NCBI GenBank assembly: GCA_033297205.1
Contig: MU859078.1
Location: forward strand, 1 to 64,000
Direction: 5' to 3'
Origin: Pseudoneurospora amorphoporcata
Lineage: Eukaryota; Ascomycota; Sordariomycetes; Sordariales; Sordariaceae
Length of the DNA: 64,000 nt
In this document: in pieces, positions 24,001 to 34,192 of the stretch
Layout of the letters: each line of letters opens with the position of its first letter
How positions within the stretch are numbered: the stretch's first letter is position 1
The notes under the pieces: model-generated
Database searches by the model: none
What the model saw: the letters and a program-made list of their open reading frames with translations, nothing else
Told to the model about the DNA's origin: nothing
Program-made: the position numbers and the translations under genes

Positions 24001-25462
24001 CTCATCCTCTGGGAGGTCTTTCTCTGACACTGTAACTCCAGTCGCGACTGTCTCTTGGTCCTTGGAAACAGATCCCGGGGCAGTCGTATCGTGGGAAGTG
24101 TCTTCGCTCTGGTTGACCTCCTCCTTGGACTCGGTAGTCTCTTGCAGGTCGGAGTCCTTGGCAGGGGTTTCCTCCTTCAGGGTTGCCTCAGCCTCGGGAG
24201 TGGTCTCAGCCTCTGGAGCAGCGGGGACAGTCTCCTCAGCTGGAGTGGCTTCCTCTTGTGTCTCAACTGGCGAGGTGCTCTCCTCCTTCACATCAGGCTT
24301 CTCGACGGCCGATTCCGCAGCGATCTCGGCTTCCTTCTTCTGCTCGACGTCGACCACGGTGGGCTCCTCAATCTTAGACTCTTCCTTCTCAACTGTAGGC
24401 TCAGCAGAGGTTTCTTTTTCTGTAGCAGGGGACTCCTTGGGCGCCGACTCGGCCTCTGGAGCAGTCTCGTGGGCGGGGACTTCCTCCTTCGCGGCCGCCT
24501 CGTGATGTTGAGAGTCTTCCGGCTTCGAGCTGATCTCCTCAACCTCGGTTGCCGTCACGACCTTGGTCTCCTCTGGGGCGGTCTCCTCCTCCTTGGAAGG
24601 TGTCTCAGCGGATGATGGAGCATCAACTGATGTTGGGACCTCAACGGGCGCTACGTTGCTCTCTGTGGAATCCCTGGTCTTGGTCTTGTCCTCTTCCTCT
24701 GAGAGGGCTTCATCCTTCAAGGTAGCCTCAGTAGTCGAAGGGGCGTCGACCTTGGTTTCGGTGTGAGTCTCCGAGGTAGACTCGTCCTTTTCCTGAGTTT
24801 CGTCCTTCACAAGGTCACCACTATGGGCAGTATCCTTAACGGCAGGGGCGTCGGTGGTGGAAACATCCACAACCTTGAGAACAACATCGTGCTCCGGAGG
24901 GCCCCCCGTCTCTGAGACCGCTGTGACTGTTGTAACGGTGTCCTTTTCTTGGGAAGCCTCAACCTCGGGAGCAGTCTCGGCCTTGGAAGCCTCCTTGATC
25001 TCTGTAGGTTCTACATGATGTTGGGTAGTTCCATTTGTTTGAGGGGCATTTTCCTCTGCGGTCGCCTCGTCTTTGGGAAGGTCGGGCTTGGGTTCCTCCC
25101 TATATACGGTGTACAGGTTAGTAATTGGTACCAATAACAGGAACATGGTAGTCTTCCACTTACTTTGGGGGGTGTTGGAACTCCAACTCGTTGTTTCGGA
25201 ATCCAGAACTGTCTGTGACGGTAGGCGCGTCCTCGTCGAGGACCCACCAATCGCCCAAGCCGATGCGGAACTTGTAGACTACCTTGGATCCGGGCTCGCC
25301 CGAGATTTCCTTGGTGAAGACATGTTCTCCGTCAGCACCGGTGGTGCAGTCCATCTCCTGAGGTTGCCATTCTGGCTCGGAGAAAGAGCCAGCAATAAAG
25401 AGTGGCGGCTGAGTGCCGGGTGACCGGAATGTAATGGTCGTAGACACCTTGGTGGAAGCCAT
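21041..25462 (-). CDS. AMPK1-CBM domain protein with giant acidic disordered region and C-terminal membrane segment
   Basis: Four exons: 25462-25164, 25099-22381, 22323-21200, 21131-21041, giving 1,410 residues. Residues 1-100 are an AMPK-beta/GlgN-type glycogen-binding (CBM48-like) domain: TTITFRSPG, LFIAGSFSEPEW, VVYKFRIGLGDWWVLDEDAP, DSSGFRNNEL. About 1,250 residues of Glu/Thr/Ala/Val/Lys-rich low-complexity sequence follow, with many short imperfect repeats (TQQTTQED, AEVADTA). The last 60 residues hold an amphipathic segment (FTTFCKLIIVDFLGGILSRI) and a hydrophobic one (LLAAGTAAVAMGFGWW, about 1382-1397) with a basic tail. Yeast Crp1 and Mdg1 also have an N-terminal AMPK1-CBM and a disordered tail, but are much shorter. 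Glycogen binding and membrane anchoring are inferred. The last intron decides whether the membrane segment is made. Confidence 0.85.
22388..22504 (-). repeat. 63-bp in-frame tandem duplication in the disordered region
   Basis: The segment beginning TCCAAGTCCTTTGCGGTATC at 22388 recurs at 22451 with few changes, a 63-bp (21-codon) period coding AEVADTA-type units. Confidence 0.85.
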
Positions 25463-26808
25463 GGTTTAGACTTTTGAGGGTTTAGATAGAAAGTGTGGGG
25501 AGTTGAAATAATATGACTATTGGGTCATTGGCCCAGACGCCCAAATGCTGTGAACCGATCAAATAAAGTGATGGCTCCTGAAAGAGCGCTTTAGGGTAGC
25601 TTTGTAGGATGGCAGTGATTCGACGTTAGCTGCTGGTTCGTAGCTGGCGTCACACAGGCCTTTGTGATGGGATCAACCAGCTGCTCGAATCATGGTGGTT
25701 AGCAACGCGCATCTTGTTATTGTTGTTGTTGAGCTCTAGGCCCTTGATCGCTTGCGGCAACCGTATTTGACAAGCAAGAACATGAGTGAATGTTGAACAA
25801 CGGGAGAGGCGACGAGAGTTGGGAGTGTAGTTAGGGGCGCAATAGAAGAAGAGAAGCTTCAAGACTCGAAGCTCGGAGCTCTCTCTCCATGGTGTTGCTT
25901 GGGTGGGCTGATGATTCATCGATGTGCTTGTGCTGGAGTCGGAGTGAGGTGCGGGGTTTGGGGTTTGTGCTTGGGTACCTTACTTAGCTGTCTCTCTTCA
26001 GCGTCTGTCGTAAGCTCAGCCACGACCAGATCGTGACGTCTAGAAAAGCAAGAGTCGGATACAGGGCAACGAACGGCAAGAGGATGACAGCGTTGAACGA
26101 ACAGCGGTTTGCAGAAGATGTGGGATGGATGGATGTTCCAGGCTGCCAGCGAAATGTGCAGGTCTCAAGCTGCTTGCTGGTTGGGAAAACAGAGGGGGAG
26201 AAGAAATCGGACGGACAACTCACCACTGGAGCCGATCTCGAGGCAGTCGGGGTTATTTAGGCAGGCAGACCAGTCACCAGATCCAAGATAAGGGCCTGAA
26301 TTTCTTGGGTGGTATTGGCTGTGGATAGGGAAAGATGGATACCGTTTTTTTTTATGGATAGTGTACTGTGTGTGGTGGTAAGGTGCCCTCGAGTGGGTGC
26401 AGTGGTGGTGGTGGTGTTCGAGAGGTGCAGTCGGGTGCTGTGTGAAGCCCCTCACTGGCAGGTCATGACGCGCGGGAAATCAGAAATGGTCGAGGCAGGT
26501 GGACGGGCGAGATGGGGACCTTGGAGGCTGCGTGGCTTGGCCCTTGGGCTGCAGACGGGACCAGAGAAAAGTGGAATCTCCCTCTTCATGTCTGTTCTGT
26601 TCCATTACCTCACACATACTATGGATGATCGATGATTCCAAGTCGCTTGTTTTAATCCTAGGAATTGTCGCAGTGCAACCTATCACGCAATTCATCTACG
26701 GAAATGGCAGCATCTCGTTCGATGGTCGTTATCATCTTCCACTACGCTACTTATGGTTCCTCCTTGACCGGTGCGGACAAGAGAAGGCGGCTACCTTTGT
26801 GTAACTTG

Positions 26809-26900
26809 GCTCGCCCGGGACATAATTGTTGAGACCCAGTTGGCTGGTCGCCCCGCCAAGGATACGGCCAAAGGTCTCAAGAATTATGTCCTGGGCGAGC
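26809..26900. repeat. 28-bp inverted repeat (hairpin)
   Basis: Arms 26809-26836 and 26873-26900 pair over 28 positions with two mismatches (starting GCTCGCCC(G/A)GGACATAATT), around a 36-nt spacer. The stem is too long for chance. It could be a small MITE, a transcribed hairpin or a 3' end structure. Confidence 0.85.
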
Positions 26901-27562
26901 TTAGGTAGGTGGCTGTAGGTGAGCAAGTACGGCAAGAGCACGCCGTACAACTCTCCCGAACTGCAGATCCAGGGAGAATGGAATACCCAACTGAAGGAAA
27001 CAAACAGCCACACTCTTTTTCGTTTTTTACTTTTTTTTGATGGTTCGTCGTTCTTCCTCAACAAGCATACTTCCGAGCTGTAGCTCATCCGCAACCATCC
27101 CGACATTGGATGTGTGCCTACGTAGGTTGCTTCAACTACCTTACATACAGAGGTATTCTTGCTTGTGAACGCTGCCACAAAGATAAACGAATTGAAAGCG
27201 CGGAGCTGCAGCATTTGTGTCCATCAGCAAACCTTCCCATCCCTCTCTTCTTGGGCTCTAAGTCAGACCGAGTGGCAGGTAAGTGGTGGTGCCACAAAAT
27301 TTACGCGAACGAAGCCGGGACGAGGGGAGCAAGGCCAGAAACACAAATGCAATTGATCCATTGCACCCTTCGCTCGTCAGGCGCAATTGATAAGGCTGAT
27401 GAATTTCTTGTTGAGAAGAAACAGCAGGGCACACCGCAAGATAGGTCTTTGAAAATCTCTTCAACCTCAAATTTGGCTGCACCCGAGCCGCACTGCCGCA
27501 CAAATCCCTAACTTGTGGCCCTTCTCGTCTCGTGATTTGCTGATTGGTTGATGCAGAAATGC

Positions 27563-27640
27563 AAAAAAAAAAAAAAAAAAAAAAAAAAGGAAAAAAAAAA
27601 AAAATTTGGAAAAAAAAGGAAAAAGAAAAAGAAAAAAGAA
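27563..27640 (+). repeat. A26 run and adjoining A/G tract
   Basis: 26 consecutive A residues, then A-rich tracts broken by GG, one TTT and single G, about 730 bp upstream of the iwr1 start. Such dA tracts exclude nucleosomes. Confidence 0.8.
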
Positions 27641-28367
27641 CGCTATAAAAACTGACAAAAGCAAAGAGCTTAGGTTGGCTTGTCACCACGTACGTACTGT
27701 ACCGGGCGCTAAACGCACGGGCTTTCGAGGTGCAGATCCCCCGCATTGAAGGTGGACATTTGCCAGGTTGGCGTCATGGATCTAAGTTTGAGTGGGCGAA
27801 TGGGCATTATGGGCGGTGAGAACTGGCATAAAGGTTCGTGCCTTCCACGACCGCCTTTGTTCTGACGCCTCCCTTGAACCTTCACATGCCCACCCTTGTA
27901 GGTTGTTGTGAACTATTCTTATCATCGCGCGGTTGTTCACTGATAAGAACCATAATTCTGACGTGCAAGGTTCTTTGTGGTTGTCTCGGATTGCATTTCA
28001 AAAATTTACCACTCGACATCAAGGTCCACGGCCCATCAACATTTTCCAACTGAACATTGAACCCCTAGGGAGTGAATTCACCTTATAACCCTTTTATCCT
28101 TGCCGGCAGTATAGATTTCATAAACTTATGGTCTGACAAATCAACAACCCCGCGACAAGTATTTCAGCATTATCCAACCACGATTTCAACTTGAACCAAT
28201 TCCTCACCAATCTCGAGAACCAGCAACATCAGACTTTCCCGAGGTCACCTACCTAATCCGATACCTTGCCACGGTCCGTCCGCAACAGGATTGACGCCGC
28301 ACTCAACAATCAACATCCAACCGCAAACCGCTGCCTCAATTGACGTGTGACCCCTCCTTTGGTTGAC

Positions 28368-29838
28368 ATGTCGGTTTTCCTGCCCCCCCAGACCATCACG
28401 GTCAAGCGCAAGCGTGGTGCTGAAGACGCGCCTGTCCAGTTCCTGAGTAAGTTGTCCCCAACAAGTTATTGTCCATCCCTAATCGCAGTGCTAACTCGTA
28501 GAATCAGGGGTCGAATCCAGCAAGCGTTCTCGAAATCCAGAAGGCAACTGGGTGTATCGGCGCAAACAAGAATCCGACATCCCAGCCCCGCAGCCAACCG
28601 TACCGACTATTCAGACGACGAAAGAAGGCGATGAAAAGAGACGCATCATCAAGCCTCTACGCCGTCCGAGATCGCAGAGAATTACACCACAGTCTGACGC
28701 TGAACCATCCACCAAGCCTACAAATGAACCCACTCTTCGACGATTCCACCTGTCCAAAAACATTGTATCGCAAGCCGCAACATCAGGACCCGTGACTAAG
28801 AAGCGTGCCAGCACCGCTGTCTTCGTCGAGCGAAGTTCTAAGCGAAAGTCACTTCACAGCAATCAATCTCTCGAGCAGTCGAAACCAGCGAACGTCCAAA
28901 ATGGTCCGGCCGCCGTTCAGCCCAAGCCCTCGACCGGTTACACCTACCAGGAGCCTCCTCCTGCCGATCCCAACGACACCGGCATGAAGCGATCATTCAA
29001 GCGGCCCGGTACGAGACGCTTCCAGCCCCCAACTGAGTCGTCGAGACCCGGTGCCCACCCTGCCCTTCCCCCATCGCTGGTCAACCGCAATGTCAACGTC
29101 GACATGGATCAGTTGGCCCAGGAGATGGACGCCTACACACTCAGTGCCATCACTAGCCATCTGAGCAGGTTAGATGAGGCTAGTGTCAAGGATGGGGAGA
29201 GGAAATCCAAATTCAAGCCCAAGGCTCCCGCGCTGAGATACGCACAGCGGCACCCGGAGGCTGCGGCTGCTCCTGCCACTCAAGCTGCTTCTGCTTCTCC
29301 GTCTGTGCAACCACCGGTGGATGATGATGATATGGACATCGAGATGCTCGACACCTCAGACGACGACGACTACGTCATTGAGGAATACTACCGTGTGCCC
29401 GCCAGCCGGCTCAATGAGGAAGAGGTGGAGGCCATGCAGGTTGGTCTGCTGGTGTTCGATTCCGAGCCCGACAAGATCGAGTTCTTCTTTGGCACGGAGG
29501 AGGATGATGAGTATGACTTCCCGGAGGATGAAGATGACGAGAACCACGAGAACTACTACGCAGCCGACTACCCCGACGAAGACCTCGAATGGGACGACGA
29601 ACTTGACCGCAATCCGTACGACTACCGCACAGGCAACGCTTCGGACAGGGAGGAGTTCGACGCGGAGCTGGATGACAACGACGACGACGACTTTGTCGAA
29701 GCTGATGAGAGATTCATGGATCATGTCTGGCAGACTAGTAATGAGATGGCGGACATGGTTGCGTATGCCAGGGGTTATGATGGTGATAGACCGGAGCCGG
29801 CGGTGGCTGGGTTCCCGAGGGGGTTTCCTTATGAATAG
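28368..29838 (+). CDS. iwr1: RNA polymerase II nuclear import factor Iwr1
   Basis: Two exons, 28368-28446 and 28502-29838, giving 471 residues. The N-terminus reads MSVFLPPQTITVKRKRGAED, then the conserved GNWVYRRKQ. A basic, Ser/Pro-rich middle follows. The Iwr1 domain is near the end: DDDYVIEEYYRVP, GLLVFDSEPDKIEFFFG, then a highly acidic block with YYAADYPDEDLEWDDELDRN and YDYR. Yeast Iwr1 binds assembled RNA polymerase II in the cytoplasm and uses its nuclear localisation signal to bring it into the nucleus. ATG 28368 gives the family-like start and the splice at 28447/28501 keeps the frame. The gene converges with the F-box gene. Confidence 0.92.
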
Positions 29839-30837
29839 GAGTGATGGGGAAATGTCGCCCTTGGGAGTTCGGGTTATGGAATTGAACTCCCCTGGCCCCA
29901 GGCAGTGGAGTGTAGGATTATAGGATACCCGAGCAGGAAGGAAACGAGGAGGAGGAGGAACGGAGTATGAATCGGCAGTAACCAGATTACGATTGTATTC
30001 TCAGAGTGGTACTAGGTTATAGGTCAATGTTCCCTTGTTATACTGCTTAGTCAAGGGGAAGACCGCAAAACATTATATGGGCTCTAAGTCTACTGGGTGG
30101 TAGTGGTTGTCATGACACCACAATATAGCGGATAGAGTTAGCTTTTTCATAGCTCTCTTTATATTAGCTCTAAGAAACTACTTGCAAAGAGTACCCCCTT
30201 GCTTTGACTTTGAACCAGATGCGAACGTGCTCGTGTGCCTACTCATCAATCAGAGTTGAGAAACTGACATGAAGTCATACACTAGTCACCAGTAGGGCGT
30301 ACAAAGGTTACCTGAGAAGATCTGGTATAAGGGACACATTCCTCGTTGTTGTTTCATGAAACATCTCGATATACGTACAAGAACAACACGACTGCTGTCT
30401 ATAAATACACACAAAAATGAGACAAAACCAACGTGCTAAACCGGCGAAAGAAGATAGATGAGGAAGAAATCAAATGAAATCGACAACGTCAATGTTGTTC
30501 AACCCTGTAGTAACCTTTAAAGGTCTTGGCCATGGCCGCTTCTTGTCGCTCTTTCTCTTTCCACGCCTCTCTCTCTCTCTCTGTAACCACTTGGCTCTGT
30601 AAATGGTTCAATGCAACCGAACAGTCTCTCATAGCCTTTAAAACGCCTCAACCATGTCCAAGCTCAAGCCCAACAAAATGCCGCAAACATACATACGCTT
30701 CTTATATACGAACCCATCCATCCCATGTCCACTAAGGCTCTGAAAAGGCCTTCAAACAAAAGAAACCAACCAACCAATCTTTATATATTCTCCCCCACTG
30801 GCTCACCACTCAATCCCAAATATATATATATATAAAC
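29839..30837. other. Convergent 3' spacer with TA repeat
   Basis: 3' ends of iwr1 (+) and the F-box gene (-). A (TA)n run at 30820-30834 lies right beside the F-box stop codon. No ORF with similarity. Confidence 0.6.
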
Positions 30838-33114
30838 TCACATAACCACACAACTAACAGTCCCCCTCCCCCTCTCTCTCCTCCTTGCCCCAACTCCCGC
30901 ACCTCCCCACTGCCTCCCGTCCTCGTCATCCCTATCCACCCTCATACGTCCAACACCCTCCTCCTCATCAGCATGCACCATCGCCGCCTCCCTCGCTCTC
31001 CTCCTCCTCCTTCTGCGACCAGCCCCATCCCCGCCTGCTCGCTCTTCCTCTTCGGCTTGCATGTACTGCGCCCACTTGGCTTCGAGACGGCGAGCGGAGG
31101 GGAAGGCGCCACGGAGGACGCGCTTGGTATGCTCGTCTACGGTCTGTTGCCAGCCGTAGTAGCATTTTAGGGCGATGGTTTCTGTGGGTGGGGAGAGGTG
31201 GGCTGTGGTGGTGGTGGTGGTAGAGGTAGGAAGGGGGATTTGGGTGGTTGTTACGACGGCGTCTGATTTGGTGTCGAAGATGGATGTGGTGAGGTCGGGT
31301 TGCTCAGTAGGGATGCTGTTTGGAGTACTGGTATTGGTGGTGGTGGTGGTGGTGGGGGGAACAGAAATCTTCATGGGTTCGGTATTTCGGCTGAGGACTT
31401 CACGGATTCCGGTCCAAGTGACGTTGCCGCAGTCGTAGATGGTTAGGTGTAACGTGACGTTTGGCAAGCCTGAGTTGGGAGACTGCTGCTGTTGGGGGTT
31501 GAGAGAGGAGACAGCCCGACGCTTGGCGTCCATTGCACGCTGACGGACCATGGACGCTGCTTCGGCCAGAACCAGATCGCTGATGCGCGTGTTATCCATG
31601 ATCACGCTGCGCAGAGACGTGCAGGCGCGGAAGACGGGTAGCAAGCCCGTATCGCCTAGGTTACCGCAGTACCCGATGCTGAGGTGTTCGAGCTTGCTCG
31701 CGCAGGGCGCTTTGGCGAGGTGTTCGGACAAGAGAGAGTTGGTCAGCTCCTCGAGGTCTTCCAGTTCGAGATGCGTGAGGCGGGGAGTAGATGCCAGGAT
31801 GGGTTCCAATGCGGAGTCGGTCAGGGTCGTGATGCCGGAGAGGATGAGACCTTCGAGCTCGGGAACCAAGTGGCCGAGGGCTTGGACACCCTGGCTGGTG
31901 AGGCGATGGCAGCGGGAAAGATCGAGGTGACGAAGTTTCCGAGGCGGCACCACGGGGGTGTTTGTGAGGACGTCAATTTCAGGATCCACCCCGTGCATCA
32001 TGACTTGTAGCGCGGCGTCACTGAGGTCCTCGCATCCGGCCAGGACGAGGCGTTCAAGGTTGTTGGTCGTGAAGATGGATTTTGCGACTTCCAGGTCCTT
32101 GAATCCCTTGACCTCGCCGACTCGCAGGTCTTTGAGCTTCGGGCATCCTTCGACCACGATCTGGATGGCCTTGGCATCCATGTGTGTGCACCAGGAGACG
32201 TTCAACATCTCCAACTGCGGGCAGGACTCGGCAATGAGTCTCAGGGTTGTGTTGCAGACGGCTGGCAGGCCGGTGAGATTGAGGTTGACAAGCCTGTTGT
32301 TCCTCTTGATCAAATCGTGTAGTGTCTGCCGTTGTAGGTTTCGGCAACCTTCCAGGGTAGCGTTGACCAGATTCCGAGAAGCTTTGACCACCATCTCTGC
32401 GCGTCTGTGGTGTTCCAACTGCACACATCCTCGAAGGTTGAGGTCCCTAATGAACGAGCCCGCCGAAACAATGATTTGGGCCAAGGCCTCAGCCGGAATC
32501 TGTTGATAAAACTCGGAAGCGTCACATCTGGTCCAAAGCTGCCCATCATAACACATGTCGTAGAACTCCTTGCTGACACGTGATGCGCGGACCAGCTCCT
32601 TGGGACTGAGAAACGAGAGGATATGAATTCTGATTTCATGTGGCATGTTGGCCCAAAGGTTGAATGCCGTCAACTTTTTCTTGTGGTGAGGCAAGGCGAT
32701 CGAGGTCGTCGTGTGGATAGGATGGCCAACTTTGCGGACCGCCAGCATGGGATCCGAAACATTGCAACCGGGCGTGTCGAGTCCCGGGGTGGTCGGAGCC
32801 GTAGAAGGAACGCTAGAAGAAGCCGAGGACGCTCCGTGGGAGAAGTAGGAAGAGCTGATGCTGGCCTGACCAAACGGAGATGGCGCATTGGGCGCGGCCA
32901 GACTAACGCACGACAGAGTGCCATGGCCGTGGTAGGGACTGCTTGATGACCTTTGGCGTTGAAAGGGAGCCAAGGCCGGTGATGATGAGATACGCTGGAG
33001 ACCTCGGAGCAGCTTTTGGCGTCCTTTGCTCTTTTCCCTACTTCCTTCTCCATTCTCAAGGGCGCCATTGCCGGCCGACCTGGGCGTCGACGGCCTGCTT
33101 GGTTGCAAATCCAT
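30838..33114 (-). CDS. F-box/leucine-rich-repeat protein with C-terminal CaaX motif
   Basis: Intronless, 758 residues. A Ser/Pro-rich N-terminus precedes an F-box at about 155-198 (WANMPHEIRIHILSFLSPKE, LWTRCD), which should bind Skp1 in an SCF ubiquitin ligase. At about 210-545 run AMN1/FBXL-type leucine-rich repeats: IRDLNLRGCVQLEHH, LVNLNLTGLPAV, LEMLNVSWCTHM, LKDLRVGEV, LRHLDLSRCHRLT, LTHLELEDLEELT, LEHLSIGYCGNLG, LHLTIYDCGNVT. The tail has poly-Thr stretches, a run of Arg and finally SCVVM: a CaaX box predicted to be farnesylated, preceded by basic residues. Fission-yeast Pof2 and human FBXL2/FBXL20 are the nearest named types; FBXL2 is also prenylated. The ubiquitylation target is unknown. 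The first in-frame ATG, 33114, was used. Confidence 0.92.
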   Translation of the reverse strand: MDLQPSRPSTPRSAGNGALENGEGSREKSKGRQKLLRGLQRISSSPALAPFQRQRSSSSPYHGHGTLSCVSLAAPNAPSPFGQASISSSYFSHGASSASSSVPSTAPTTPGLDTPGCNVSDPMLAVRKVGHPIHTTTSIALPHHKKKLTAFNLWANMPHEIRIHILSFLSPKELVRASRVSKEFYDMCYDGQLWTRCDASEFYQQIPAEALAQIIVSAGSFIRDLNLRGCVQLEHHRRAEMVVKASRNLVNATLEGCRNLQRQTLHDLIKRNNRLVNLNLTGLPAVCNTTLRLIAESCPQLEMLNVSWCTHMDAKAIQIVVEGCPKLKDLRVGEVKGFKDLEVAKSIFTTNNLERLVLAGCEDLSDAALQVMMHGVDPEIDVLTNTPVVPPRKLRHLDLSRCHRLTSQGVQALGHLVPELEGLILSGITTLTDSALEPILASTPRLTHLELEDLEELTNSLLSEHLAKAPCASKLEHLSIGYCGNLGDTGLLPVFRACTSLRSVIMDNTRISDLVLAEAASMVRQRAMDAKRRAVSSLNPQQQQSPNSGLPNVTLHLTIYDCGNVTWTGIREVLSRNTEPMKISVPPTTTTTTNTSTPNSIPTEQPDLTTSIFDTKSDAVVTTTQIPLPTSTTTTTTAHLSPPTETIALKCYYGWQQTVDEHTKRVLRGAFPSARRLEAKWAQYMQAEEEERAGGDGAGRRRRRRRAREAAMVHADEEEGVGRMRVDRDDEDGRQWGGAGVGARRRERGRGTVSCVVM

Positions 33115-34160
33115 GATATCAACGAGTGTGGCTGGTTACCGCGAGTTGTCCGTATAAGTGATCGAAACCGGCTCGGTGTAATTTTGGGGGAAAGACTCGA
33201 AAGGGGCACTGATTCGAGTCGGTGTTTATCTGCCCTTTAACTGATCGAGTGCCGACAGACCAACGAATGTTTCCAGCGGTGGAGATGGGCAAGACGAGCG
33301 GTGGCGCTGTCGAGTAGGAACCCAAACGTCAAATAGTGTGTTTGTCTCTCCACGATGGTGATGGTGTGTGGGGTTTAGCCAGGCTGGCGGACAGAGCGAG
33401 TAAGGGACACTGACAAATGACGACCAATGGAACAGACAACAGAAGCAAGGTGACCAAGGGGCTCGGGACAAACGGGAGTCGAACAAAGAACGGAAAGCAG
33501 TCCAACGATGAGCGAACGAGGGACACCCTCTCCGAACGAGACCACAGCGAGCACGGCTCTGACTATAAACCCATGAATGTATCTGAGAGAGGCGGAGGAT
33601 CGACAGCTCGGTGACGGGGAGTGTTGTTCCAAGTGTTCCGGACGGTGCAGGGGCCCCCGAAAACCTCGCTGTTTTTTTTGTTTCCAAATTCGCAGAGCTC
33701 GGCCGTCCGCTCGAAGATCAACAGTGCGGGGAGGGGCAAGAGGGGGGCCTTTCAGGGGTATGCGTGTTGGAGACGAGGGGGAAAGGTCGGGATATTGGGA
33801 CCTGTGCAAGTCCAGCCTTTTGGGATTCCACACCTTGATGTGTTTCTCTCTCGTATAAAGTCCACCAGAACTGTTTGTGATTGTCGGTAGTTCCGTTGTG
33901 ATGATATTCGAACAGCAGCCAGTCAACGGTCTAAGTCGTTGTTGTCGTACCGGCCTCGTTTAAGTCGTTCTCACTCCGGTTCCACATAAAAGCGAGGAAC
34001 TGTTTCTTGGAGATGGGTAGGAAGAAAGCAGAGATAAAAGTTCAAGAAAAACCCGGATGTAAAGGGAAGATAAGAGAGGTAAGCTGACGTAAAGCACGCT
34101 GCCCTGGATCTAGCAGATGACACCGGGATACAGTATCAACGCTAGCAAAGGTGAGAGTGG

Positions 34161-34192
<32 letters not shown>

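Larger units (their letters stand above)
25463..28367. other. 2.9-kb divergent intergenic region
   Basis: Lies between the start of the AMPK1-CBM gene and the start of iwr1. It holds a 28-bp inverted repeat (26809-26900), a run of 26 A at 27563-27588 that continues as a purine tract to about 27640, and many short ORFs without similarity. No gene supported. Confidence 0.6.

Noticed and set aside
22270..24615. Long plus-strand ORFs (up to 319 codons) and a 310-codon minus-strand ORF in another frame
   Set aside because: They overlap the low-complexity GAG/ACT/GCT-rich exon, which lacks stop codons in several frames; products are Ser/Leu- or Arg/Leu-rich nonsense.
33417..34000. Several short plus-strand ORFs upstream of the F-box gene
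   Set aside because: Under 100 codons, overlapping in all frames, no recognisable sequence.
34161..34190. Retrotransposon poly-A tail
   Set aside because: No reverse-transcriptase remnants or target duplication beside the A30 run; a simple homopolymer is enough.
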